The notes beneath the pieces were generated by a model. That model was given only the letters and a program-made list of their open reading frames with translations. It searched no databases and was not told the origin of the DNA. A program made the translations under genes and the position numbers. From Algibacter miyuki (lineage in GTDB: Bacteria; Bacteroidota; Bacteroidia; Flavobacteriales; Flavobacteriaceae), in NCBI RefSeq assembly GCF_030409805.1, contig NZ_JAUFQP010000010.1, forward strand, positions 377,001 through 441,000: a DNA stretch of 64,000 bases. Direction: 5' to 3'. How positions within the stretch are numbered: the first letter of the stretch is position 1; every line of letters starts with the position of its first letter. Shown here piece by piece: positions 36,478-44,411 of the stretch.

Positions 36478-37503
36478 ATGACTAAAAACTACCGGTTTTC
36501 ATTTATAGCATTAACCCTAATTTTAGTGGTTTGCCTTTTTATGAATATCAGTTTAGGGTCAGTTTCCATTCCGTTTAATGCAGTTTTTAATAGTTTACTA
36601 GGCAACACATTAGAGCAAGACAGTTGGGGGCATATTATCCAAAATTACAGATTACCAAAAGCCATAACCGCCATTATTGTAGGTTCTGGATTAGGTATTT
36701 CGGGCTTGTTAATGCAAACGCTTTTCCGCAATCCGCTAGCAGGTCCTTTTGTTTTGGGTATTAGTTCGGGGGCCAGTTTGGGTGTGGCTTTAATTATTTT
36801 AGGTTCAGGCCTTTTTGGTGGTGTTTTTGCCGCTCTCTTTATATCTAAATGGGGGATTGTTATTGCTGCCAGTTTAGGTAGTTTTTTAGTACTCCTTTCG
36901 GTTTTAATGGTGTCTATAAAAGTACGCGATACTATGGCTATCCTAATAATCGGTCTTATGTTTGCCAGTATTACAGCCGCTATTGTTAGTGTGCTTTCCT
37001 ATTTTGGTTCGGCACAACAATTACAGCAATATGTATTTTGGGGCTTTGGCAGTTTAGGAAATCTTTCGTGGAACGACCTCTCCATTTTTCTTATTATTTA
37101 TGGACTGGGTATTCTCGGTAGTGTATTTTCAATAAAAGCATTAAACACCTTACTTTTGGGTGAAAATTATGCTAAAAGTTTAGGTTTAAACATCAAGCAA
37201 AGTCGATTAATCATCATTATAACCACGAGTTTACTTGCCGGAACTATTACTGCTTTCACAGGCCCTATTGCCTTTATAGGCTTAGCCATTCCGCATTTAA
37301 CACGTCAAATTTTCAACACATCAAACCATAAAATATTATTACCTGCCGTATTTTTACTAGGCGCCATTGTAATGCTTATTTGCGATAGCATTGCGCAAGT
37401 CCCAAATAGCGATTACACCCTACCTATTAACGCTATTACCAGTTTGGTTGGTGCGCCGGTAGTTATTTGGTTGTTGGTTAGAAAACGTCGCATGGTATTT
37501 TAA
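36478..37503 (+). CDS. FecCD/BtuC-family ABC transporter permease
   Basis: The 341-residue protein is almost wholly hydrophobic, with about nine to ten membrane helices. The family blocks L-P-K-A-I-T-A-I-I-V-G-S-G-L-G-I-S-G near 55-72 and G-P-I-A-F-I-G-L-A-I-P-H near 261-272 (the cytoplasmic coupling region) are present. It forms the channel between the BtuF-like and BtuD-like neighbours. The specific substrate, cobalamin, is inferred from the locus. Confidence 0.9.
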   Translation: MTKNYRFSFIALTLILVVCLFMNISLGSVSIPFNAVFNSLLGNTLEQDSWGHIIQNYRLPKAITAIIVGSGLGISGLLMQTLFRNPLAGPFVLGISSGASLGVALIILGSGLFGGVFAALFISKWGIVIAASLGSFLVLLSVLMVSIKVRDTMAILIIGLMFASITAAIVSVLSYFGSAQQLQQYVFWGFGSLGNLSWNDLSIFLIIYGLGILGSVFSIKALNTLLLGENYAKSLGLNIKQSRLIIIITTSLLAGTITAFTGPIAFIGLAIPHLTRQIFNTSNHKILLPAVFLLGAIVMLICDSIAQVPNSDYTLPINAITSLVGAPVVIWLLVRKRRMVF

Positions 37504-37518
37504 TTTAACTGAAAAACA

Positions 37519-38313
37519 TTGAGTAAACCAAACCCACATATCATTTTAAAAACCGAAAATTTAACCATCGGTTATGCCACAAAAAAGGCAAAAACGGTAG
37601 TGGCATCGCATATTAATATTGCACTAAAAAAAGGTGAATTGGTAGGATTAATTGGCGCTAATGGTATTGGAAAATCCACCTTATTACGCACGCTAACGCA
37701 TGTTCAAAATCCGTTAGAAGGTACTGTTTTTATTAACGACAAAGCTATTTCAGATTATGTCTCACTCGATTTAGCTAAAGTGATGAGCTTGGTTTTAACC
37801 GAAAAAATAAGCGCTAACAATGTTTCGGTTTACGAATTAATAGCCTTGGGCCGTCAGCCGTATACCAATTGGATTGGTAATTTATCAGACCATGATAAAA
37901 CTGTTATTAATAAAGCGATTGCACAAACTGATATTGAAGATTTAAAACATAAAAAATGTTTTGAATTAAGCGATGGCCAACTTCAAAAAGTGATGATTGC
38001 ACGTGCCCTAGCACAGGATACCGATTTAATTATTCTGGACGAACCCACCTCGCATCTCGACATGTACCATAAAGCATACATTTTGAAATTACTTCAGAAA
38101 TTAGCTAAAGAAACCGGAAAAACCATTCTATTTTCTTCTCATGAAATTGATTTAGCCATTCAACTTTGCGATACTTTAATTGTCATGAATAACGACAAAG
38201 TGATTTCGGACCAGCCTTGTAAACTCATTCAGAATGGCGTTTTTGAAACGCTTTTTCCGAAGGATTTAATTGTTTTTGATAAAGAAACGGGAAGTTTTAG
38301 GGTGAAGAAGTGA
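37519..38313 (+). CDS. ABC transporter ATP-binding protein, BtuD-like
   Basis: The 264-residue ATPase has Walker A G-A-N-G-I-G-K-S-T at 46-54, the signature L-S-D-G-Q near 155-159 (D for the usual second G) and Walker B L-I-I-L-D-E-P-T-S near 175-183. The start is TTG at 37519, 15 bases after the permease stop; there is no ATG upstream of Walker A. It powers the importer encoded by the two preceding genes. Confidence 0.9.
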   Translation: MSKPNPHIILKTENLTIGYATKKAKTVVASHINIALKKGELVGLIGANGIGKSTLLRTLTHVQNPLEGTVFINDKAISDYVSLDLAKVMSLVLTEKISANNVSVYELIALGRQPYTNWIGNLSDHDKTVINKAIAQTDIEDLKHKKCFELSDGQLQKVMIARALAQDTDLIILDEPTSHLDMYHKAYILKLLQKLAKETGKTILFSSHEIDLAIQLCDTLIVMNNDKVISDQPCKLIQNGVFETLFPKDLIVFDKETGSFRVKK

Positions 38314-38320
38314 ATACTTA

Positions 38321-38980
38321 CTATAGTTCTAAACCTTCAACAAAAAATTCTTTAGGCAGATATTCTTCGCTAAACTTTTGTTGTAAATGATTAAACCACA
38401 TAACTTTGAACGATTGATCACTAATGATTCTTTTAGGCTTACCGTCTGTATAAAACAAATCTTTTTGTTCTTCATTCTTTATCCCGGATAAGATAAAATC
38501 TGGTGACTGAAAAGATGGGCCAGGTGTTTTTTCTAGAACATGTCCATCATAAGATTTTCTGTGTTCTAATTTTTTTGTTTTAAACTGTACTCGTTTTCCA
38601 AACTCATAGTTAAAATTACTTTTATAATTTAAAACCTCTGATATTAAATCAACAGTCAAAGACTTGCTCTTACTTTCATCTTTTCTGTAGTACTTAAGCT
38701 CTAAGTAACTTTTAATTAAAGAATTATAAATAGTTTTCTCGACAAATTCACTTTTATTAGCATTAAAAAAAACACATACATATTTCACTACATCAGCTAT
38801 TTGTGCTTTTTCAATCACATCACTGTAAAGATTTTTTTTATCTTCCTTTTCATATAACACTTCTTTTATTAACATTAGCGGTGGTACGTGAGCAGGAAAC
38901 TCCATAATTCTTTTAGGAACATAACTAAACAATGGATGTGATTTAAGTGTTACAATATCTCCTATTTTAAATACAGCCAT
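38321..38980 (-). CDS. Unknown protein with a small beta-barrel-like N-terminus
   Basis: The 219-residue protein is charged, probably cytoplasmic, with no signal or membrane segment. The opening F-K-I-G-D-I-V-T-L-K-S, a later V-K-Y-V-C-V-F-F-N and S-L-I-K faintly resemble the DUF2158/YodC small barrel. The central and C-terminal parts (about 100-219) match nothing I know. It lies between the B12 importer and the reverse transcriptase and is transcribed away from the latter. Its AT-rich composition and position suggest that it is part of, or a passenger in, the accessory module. Confidence 0.6.
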   Translation of the reverse strand: MAVFKIGDIVTLKSHPLFSYVPKRIMEFPAHVPPLMLIKEVLYEKEDKKNLYSDVIEKAQIADVVKYVCVFFNANKSEFVEKTIYNSLIKSYLELKYYRKDESKSKSLTVDLISEVLNYKSNFNYEFGKRVQFKTKKLEHRKSYDGHVLEKTPGPSFQSPDFILSGIKNEEQKDLFYTDGKPKRIISDQSFKVMWFNHLQQKFSEEYLPKEFFVEGLEL

Positions 38981-39099
38981 ATTCTTTCTTTATTTTTTAC
39001 TAAATATAAGAATAATAGTATATTTACCTGAAAGTAAGGAAGTTCTTTAGTTAAAAGGAATAAAACATTTGTTGAACTACTGTATTGGTTATTAATCAA

Positions 39100-39440
39100 T
39101 CACTTAATCCGACCTTTTCGATAGAAATGGGATAATAAATATGGTGATTAAGTACTATGTAATTCTGTTAGTTTTGTTACACCAACATAAGAAATTATTT
39201 TCGGAAGTAACGTTACTACCTCAATAATTCTTATTAGAACATTGATATACACCAAGCTGTGGCATACATTAAAGGCTTCTAAAGCTAAGGTAATTATTGC
39301 TAGGGTAAGTTCTATCATATATAAGTATTTATTAATTAGACGTACAATTGCAACGTGAGTCGAGAACTCGGCTAATGGTTCAATCCTTTTTAAGGTGTAA
39401 GTTTTATTCTGTTATAAATACGTGCGAGAACTTCTCTTAC
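39100..39440 (+). ncRNA. Predicted reverse-transcriptase-associated noncoding RNA
   Basis: The 470-base gap before the reverse transcriptase has no ordinary gene but shows structure: an 8-bp stem ACTTAATC (39102-39109) / GATTAAGT (39146-39153), a palindrome AGTAACGTTACT at 39206-39217, a candidate -7 element TATTTTCG (39197-39204) with TTG 19 bases before it, and paired repeats (ACGTG plus CGAGAACT at 39353-39368 and 39420-39432). A structured RNA directly 5' of the enzyme gene is the rule for DRT2 and several other defence reverse transcriptases. The boundaries are uncertain. Confidence 0.5.
39239..39343. other. Stop-free 105-base putative template repeat (neo-like)
   Basis: The segment is bounded by ATTAGA-ACA-TTG (from 39233) and ATTAGACGT-ACA-ATTG (from 39335). 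The two ACA triplets lie exactly 105 bases (35 codons) apart. The plus frame from 39191 to 39355 has no stop, so joining the unit head to tail gives an endless frame (begins T-L-I-Y-T-K, ends Y-L-L-I-R-R; eight basic, no acidic residues). On the minus strand one frame is also open through the unit and its junction and contains an ATG at 39318-39316 (begins M-I-E-L-T-L-A-I-I-T). The other two plus frames have stops at 39243 and 39280. Function is inferred by analogy with DRT2. Confidence 0.45.
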
Positions 39441-39452
39441 TTTTATTAAAAT

Positions 39453-40961
39453 ATGAAAGCACAAAAAGATTGGTTTAAAGACAGAGGGTATCCACATTTT
39501 ACTAATAAGACTCCAATGTCTATTAGAAAAAATATTGAGCGCTTTGTAACCAATCAAAAAAAAGTAGCACAGCATTCCTTCTCCCCTCTTATTTTTAAAG
39601 AAATCAAACAAAGGAGATATAAATTATCCAAATTCAATGATGTTAAACGGCGTTCGCATAAAAAACTAAAGCATGATAAAATTGTATCGAACTCTAAAAT
39701 TAGAGAAATACTATACGCAACTCACATAGATGCACATATCTACTCGTATTATACCCAACAAATAATAACACCAAAATACGAAGCTTACCTAGAACAAAAC
39801 CCTTTACTTTCAAATTCAATAACGGCATACAGGCAAATAGAAACAGACAATAAGCTTAAATTTAAAAACAATGTGCATTTTGCAAAAGATGTATTTGATG
39901 AAATTAAACGAAGAGAAAACTGTGTTGCACTTGTTTTAGATATAGAAAACTTTTTCCCAAGTCTAAACCATAAAAAATTAAAATTAGCTTGGGCGAAGAT
40001 ATTAGGTCATAAAACGCTACCGAAAGATCATTTCAACCTTTTTAAAGCGACTACAAAGTTTTCTTATGTAAAGCTGAAAGACCTAAAAACTAAAAATAGT
40101 CATTTTGATGAAAAAGAATTATCTAAACATAGAAAAGCAGGTAAGCATACTTTTTTTGAAAATATAAAAGACCTCATTGATTCTGATGTTATAATTCATA
40201 AAAACCAAAAACATGATGACGATAAAAACCTAATGGGAATACCTCAAGGTTTACCTATTAGCGCATTATTGGCGAATATCTACATGTTAGATTTTGATAA
40301 AGCCGTTTTAAATGAGTTAACCTTAAACCACAATGTGTTTTACCGAAGATATTCCGATGATATCGTGGTGATTTGTAAAGAACATCAAATATCTTTAATT
40401 GAAGAATTTGTCAAAAATGAAATGACAAAAAACAAATTAACGGTATCCTTAGAGAAAACAGAAAAAACACTTTTCAAAATAAACAATAGTCGTTTACAAT
40501 GTTATAAAATTAAGAAAAACGGGAGTTTAAAAGAAAATATCCCCTTAAACTACTTAGGTTTTGAGTTTTATGGTTATCAAACATTAATTAAATCTAAAAA
40601 CCTAGCTAAGTTTTATAGAGAAATGAAACAAACTATAAAACGTAAGCATAAACGAGTTGAGATTATAAAAGAAAAACACCTTATGGATGACGCTCCAATA
40701 TTTAAAAGAAAACTATATAGACTTTTTAGTTTTAAAGGTGAAAAGTCTAGAATGTTACCAGCAAAACGAACCAACTATATTGATGGCAAAGCGCAAACTG
40801 ATTATTTTGACCGAAAGTTTAGAGGTAATTATTTAAGATATGCTTACAGAGCATCGGACGATTTAGAAGCTCCAGAAATAAAAAGACAACTACGGAATCA
40901 TTGGGAAATACTTCAGAAAACAATGAAAAAATATGATTTTTCGAATGTGAAGAAAGACTAA
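39453..40961 (+). CDS. Defence-type (UG/DRT) reverse transcriptase, possibly DRT2-like
   Basis: The 502-residue reverse transcriptase has the first catalytic aspartate in D-I-E-N-F-F at 163-168, G-I-P-Q-G-L-P-I-S at 262-270, and the catalytic box Y-S-D-D at 300-303. The N-terminal part (about 75-150, Y-A-T-H-I-D-A-H-I-Y-S-Y-Y and A-Y-R) is typical of Unknown-Group enzymes, not of group II introns; no maturase or endonuclease domain is present. Retron hallmarks were not seen. A noncoding, structured upstream region with a stop-free repeat points to the DRT2 class, where the enzyme copies a template RNA over and over on phage infection. The class assignment needs a profile search. Confidence 0.85.
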   Translation: MKAQKDWFKDRGYPHFTNKTPMSIRKNIERFVTNQKKVAQHSFSPLIFKEIKQRRYKLSKFNDVKRRSHKKLKHDKIVSNSKIREILYATHIDAHIYSYYTQQIITPKYEAYLEQNPLLSNSITAYRQIETDNKLKFKNNVHFAKDVFDEIKRRENCVALVLDIENFFPSLNHKKLKLAWAKILGHKTLPKDHFNLFKATTKFSYVKLKDLKTKNSHFDEKELSKHRKAGKHTFFENIKDLIDSDVIIHKNQKHDDDKNLMGIPQGLPISALLANIYMLDFDKAVLNELTLNHNVFYRRYSDDIVVICKEHQISLIEEFVKNEMTKNKLTVSLEKTEKTLFKINNSRLQCYKIKKNGSLKENIPLNYLGFEFYGYQTLIKSKNLAKFYREMKQTIKRKHKRVEIIKEKHLMDDAPIFKRKLYRLFSFKGEKSRMLPAKRTNYIDGKAQTDYFDRKFRGNYLRYAYRASDDLEAPEIKRQLRNHWEILQKTMKKYDFSNVKKD

Positions 40962-41018
40962 AGAGTTTAAATTACAACTCTTATAATTTCTTACTTTTAC
41001 AACATACAACTTAATAAA

Positions 41019-42371
41019 ATGAACGACAATCTCATCTTAATTCTCGCTATTCTTATTTCGGCCTTAATTGGTGCTTATTTAGGCATGCTTTTTACCAAAC
41101 TAAAATCTAAAAGCGAAAAAAGCACTTTAGAAGAACGCAATAGTAATTTACAGAACCAATTTGAAGCGTTTAAACAACAAACTGCATCCGAAAAACAGGA
41201 ACAAAAAGTAACAATTTCTAAAATTGAAAACGACCGCGAAAATATTCGTCGTGAAAAAGATTTTTTAAATGCTGAATTAGCTCGCAGAAATACAGAGTTT
41301 GAAAACTTACAAGCTTTAAACCAAAAGCGCGATGCGGAATTAGAAGAACGCCAAGCCCAACTTCGAAAAGATTTTGAACTGCTTGCTACTAAAATTTTAG
41401 ATGAAAAATCGGAGAAATTTACGCTTCAGAATAAAGAAAACATAAAAAACATTTTAACACCACTTCAAGAAAAAATTAAAGGTTTTGAAGAAAAAGTAGA
41501 TTTAACGCAAAAGGAAAGCATTAGTATGCATTCGGCTTTAAAAGAGCAATTATTGGGCTTAAAAGATTTAAACCAACAAATGACCAAAGAAGCCACCAAC
41601 CTAACAAGAGCGCTAAAAGGTGACAGCAAAATGCAAGGTAATTGGGGTGAATTGGTTTTAGAGCGTGTACTTGAAAAATCGGGATTAGAAAAAGATCGTG
41701 AGTATTTTGTACAACAAAGTTTTACATTAGAAGACGGCTCACGCGTGTTACCCGATGTGGTTTTAAATTTACCCGACGGTAAAAAAATGATTATTGATAG
41801 TAAAGTGTCATTAACCGATTACGAACGTTTTGTAAACGCAGAAGATGAAGAAAAACCACTGTTTCTAAAAGCTCATGTAAATTCGATTAGAAGGCATGTC
41901 GATCAACTTTCGGCAAAAAACTACCAAGATTTATATGATATTGAATCACCAGATTTCGTGCTGCTGTTTATCCCTATAGAACCTGCTTTTGCTGTGGTTG
42001 TAAATGAAGATAATGCGATTTACAATAAAGCCTTTGAGAAAAATATAGTGATTGTTACACCATCGACTTTACTCGCCACTCTGCGCACCATCGACAGTAT
42101 GTGGAATAACGAAAAGCAACAACAAAACGCCGTTGAAATTGCCCGACAAGCCGGAGCTCTTTACGATAAGTTCGAAGGTTTAGTAAGAGATTTAACCAAC
42201 GTTGGAAAGAAAATTGATGCAGCAAAAACTGATTATTCTGCCGCTATGAACAAACTGGTTGATGGCCGAGGCAATATCATTACAAGTGTAGAAAAGCTTA
42301 AAAAAATGGGAGCAAAAGCTAAAAAGGCACTGCCTGAAGCTATAATTAAACGAGCTCAAGAGGAGGAATAA
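41019..42371 (+). CDS. rmuC: RmuC family DNA recombination protein
   Basis: The 450-residue protein has one N-terminal membrane helix (about 4-25), a long coiled coil (about 28-130) and the RmuC nuclease-like domain (about 160-430) with G-N-W-G-E-L-V-L near 207-214 and D-S-K-V-S-L near 251-256. RmuC limits inversions at short repeats and is a PD-(D/E)XK-type protein. Recent work links RmuC-like proteins to mobile-element control. It lies 57 bases after the reverse transcriptase, but is a core gene, so read-through rather than function may connect them. Confidence 0.93.
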   Translation: MNDNLILILAILISALIGAYLGMLFTKLKSKSEKSTLEERNSNLQNQFEAFKQQTASEKQEQKVTISKIENDRENIRREKDFLNAELARRNTEFENLQALNQKRDAELEERQAQLRKDFELLATKILDEKSEKFTLQNKENIKNILTPLQEKIKGFEEKVDLTQKESISMHSALKEQLLGLKDLNQQMTKEATNLTRALKGDSKMQGNWGELVLERVLEKSGLEKDREYFVQQSFTLEDGSRVLPDVVLNLPDGKKMIIDSKVSLTDYERFVNAEDEEKPLFLKAHVNSIRRHVDQLSAKNYQDLYDIESPDFVLLFIPIEPAFAVVVNEDNAIYNKAFEKNIVIVTPSTLLATLRTIDSMWNNEKQQQNAVEIARQAGALYDKFEGLVRDLTNVGKKIDAAKTDYSAAMNKLVDGRGNIITSVEKLKKMGAKAKKALPEAIIKRAQEEE

Positions 42372-42561
42372 TAAAAACTTCCACCGCATAACGTATTGAT
42401 ATATTATTTGTAAAGCAAAACGATGGCTACGAAAACCATTTTTTAAAAGTAGATTTTTGTAAAACTTCCTAAAAATTAAATACCTTTATAGATTACGTTA
42501 AATATATTTCTATTTTAGAATATATTTCGAAGTATTATTTAAAACTAAACGACTAAAATTT

Positions 42562-43098
42562 ATGTTTAAGCATTCCGAAGAATCTCAAATTTCAATTACA
42601 GAATTAATGCTTCCATCCCACTCTAATTTTAGTGGAAAAATTCATGGTGGACATATTTTATATTTAATGGATCAAATTGCCTTTGCTTGCGCTTCTAAGC
42701 ACTCTAGAAACTACTGTGTAACGGCTTCTGTAAACAAAGTCGATTTTTTAAACCCTATTGAAGTCGGACAATTAGTAACGCTTAAAGCCTCTGTTAATTA
42801 CACCGGAAGAACTTCTATGGTGATTGGTTTACGTGTGGAATCGGAAAATATTCAAACCGGAGAAGTGAAGCACTGTAACTCGTCTTATTTTACCATGGTT
42901 GCTAAAGATGAAAATGGTAAAAATGTGCCTGTGCCAGGTTTAATTCTAGATACCGAACAAAGTGTAAGACGTTTTGCGCGCAGTATTGTAAGGCAAGACC
43001 AAGCGAAGTCTAGATTTTCACGTTTTAATTCTTCGGAATTTAAAATTGAAGAACACATCGATGTTGTTAAAGCCCAAAATGCTCAGGTTACTTTGTAA
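42562..43098 (+). CDS. Acyl-CoA thioesterase, YciA-like hotdog fold
   Basis: The 178-residue protein has a hotdog domain (about 10-130). The catalytic block is H-G-G-H-I-L-Y-L-M-D near 28-37, with N-F-S-G-K-I in front and A-S-V-N-K-V-D-F-L-N-P after. It should hydrolyse acyl-CoA to free acid and CoA in the cytoplasm. The last 45 residues are a basic tail. It is monocistronic and ends at a long hairpin terminator. Confidence 0.9.
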   Translation: MFKHSEESQISITELMLPSHSNFSGKIHGGHILYLMDQIAFACASKHSRNYCVTASVNKVDFLNPIEVGQLVTLKASVNYTGRTSMVIGLRVESENIQTGEVKHCNSSYFTMVAKDENGKNVPVPGLILDTEQSVRRFARSIVRQDQAKSRFSRFNSSEFKIEEHIDVVKAQNAQVTL

Positions 43099-43115
43099 AA
43101 TGCATTTAAAAACAT

Positions 43116-43164
43116 AAAAACGGTCTATATTCTGAATATTTTATTCAGAATATAGACCGTTTTA
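43116..43164. terminator. Long bidirectional hairpin terminator
   Basis: CGGTCTATATTCTGAATA (43121-43138) pairs perfectly with its complement at 43142-43159 across a TTT loop, with A and T runs outside. It serves the thioesterase gene (+) and the SHOCT gene (-). Confidence 0.9.
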
Positions 43165-43182
43165 AATAACTCATACACCGTT

Positions 43183-44019
43183 TTACAATCGGCTTAATAA
43201 TTCGGCTTTCTTGTTTTCAAACTCAGAAACCGTTAGAATTTCCTTGTTTTTTAAAGCTGCCAATTTTTCTATTTTACTAAAAATATCTTCCTCGAAATCA
43301 GTTGTGTTATTTGTATTATTTAACACGGGAGCCGATTCTAAAATGATAGGTTCTGGCTGATTTTGATTCGTATTATTATTATTATTATTATTAGCGTTGT
43401 TATTATTGTTGTTAACAATAGGTTCCTGTATTGGTGCCGGTTTATCTGGACCTCCTGAGATAATAGGTAATGTATTTAAATCGACTTGACCGTATTGACT
43501 TGTAAAGTTTACAGAGTAATTACCGCCTTGTTGTTGACCAACACCACCAATTTGATTATCTAAAGTATCAAAAACTGTAACTTTCCCGTTTTGTTGAATG
43601 GCCAAACGTGCGATGTTAGAAAATATAGCATAGCTCATGCCGTTTTGACTTCCTGTTGAATTTGGAAACCCTAAATCGCCCCACCAGTTACCAGAATTTG
43701 ATTGAAAACCGTTTTGATTTTCTACTTTAGGTAATGGTTTATATTGTATAGCACCTTGATTTATTAAATTTGATAGTTCCACACAAAGTCCGTCTACCGT
43801 AGATTTTAGTTGGTAGTTAAACATATCGCCTACCATAGTCATACCACCTTGCATCCATTGGCCTCCTCCGCCTAATTCCGGGATATTAAATTGTGCCATA
43901 GTACCATTACTTAACATAAGGGCTTGCGTTAAATTTGTAACAGCGTTAACGCTTATTCCATAGCGGTTCGCTACATTCTGCATGTTTTGAAAACTTGCAT
44001 CTGTGAATATTGCATTCAT
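43183..44019 (-). CDS. SHOCT-domain protein with asparagine-rich linker
   Basis: The 278-residue protein has no signal peptide. Residues 1-190 are rich in Gln, Asn and Gly and match no family I know. An Asn-rich run (about 203-222) is encoded by ATT/AAT triplet repeats at about 43371-43425. The last ~35 residues form a SHOCT motif (I-F-S-K-I-E-K-L-A-A-L-K-N-K-E-I-L-T), a short two-helix oligomerisation module usually at the C-terminus. Function is unknown. Confidence 0.7.
   Translation of the reverse strand: MNAIFTDASFQNMQNVANRYGISVNAVTNLTQALMLSNGTMAQFNIPELGGGGQWMQGGMTMVGDMFNYQLKSTVDGLCVELSNLINQGAIQYKPLPKVENQNGFQSNSGNWWGDLGFPNSTGSQNGMSYAIFSNIARLAIQQNGKVTVFDTLDNQIGGVGQQQGGNYSVNFTSQYGQVDLNTLPIISGGPDKPAPIQEPIVNNNNNNANNNNNNNTNQNQPEPIILESAPVLNNTNNTTDFEEDIFSKIEKLAALKNKEILTVSEFENKKAELLSRL
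43369..43426. repeat. Trinucleotide microsatellite within the SHOCT gene
   Basis: About seven uninterrupted ATT triplets, one GCG-containing break, then more TTATTATTGTTGTT. On the coding strand they give a run of asparagine. A change in repeat number would keep the frame, so protein length may vary between strains. Confidence 0.8.
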
Positions 44020-44174
44020 AATTATTTTTTCTTTTTTAAACTGCTAACCTAACAATTTTAGGCAAAGGTAGACTATCATTTTTTTAATAACGCTCTTTTA
44101 TACAGAAGTTTAGCATTTATTTTTGATGATCCTTTTTAGACTTTGAACGACTGCCTAAACATCCCCGAATGTCC

Positions 44175-44350
44175 CGCGTTAGGGATTGATGCGGCATCCT
44201 TTTTTTGTGCTTTATTAGACCATGCTTTTGAAAGATGACATACTTCAAAAAAAGTTCTAACTTTTAAATTAGCACGATTTAAACAAAAAAAGATATAGCG
44301 GAAAGCCCGACCTGTTTCCTGAACTTATTTCAGGAAACAGGTAACGTCCA
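44175..44350 (+). repeat. Dispersed intergenic repeat, full copy
   Basis: Starts GCGTTAGGGATTGATGCGG, then CATCC and a T run. A variable AT-rich middle is followed by AAAAAGATATAGCGGAAAG, CCCGACC, and the end GGTAACGTCC. The tail holds a strong hairpin CCTGTTTCCTGA / TCAGGAAACAGG. Head and tail match the 17990-18152 copy closely, on the other strand. It occupies the 392-base gap between the SHOCT gene and carB. Confidence 0.85.
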
Positions 44351-44360
44351 AAAACAAAAA

Positions 44361-44386
44361 AAACCTCACATTGCTGCGAGGTTTTT
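44361..44386 (-). terminator. Intrinsic terminator of carB
   Basis: AAACCTC (44361-44367) pairs with GAGGTTT (44378-44384). On the minus strand the stem is followed by a T run (the A run up to 44360). Confidence 0.75.
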
Positions 44387-44411
44387 AATTCTATATGGAT
44401 TGTTTTTAAGT

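Noticed and set aside
39390-39611. Minus-strand 73-codon frame across the reverse-transcriptase start
   Set aside because: It overlaps the 5' end of the enzyme gene in antisense and shows no recognisable protein features.
39453-40961. Reverse transcriptase as a retron or group II intron enzyme
   Set aside because: No maturase or endonuclease domain and no retron hallmark motifs were visible; the upstream region better fits a UG/DRT system.
40962-41018. RmuC as a component of the reverse-transcriptase defence module
   Set aside because: RmuC is a widespread core gene; closeness alone (57 bases) does not support a shared function.
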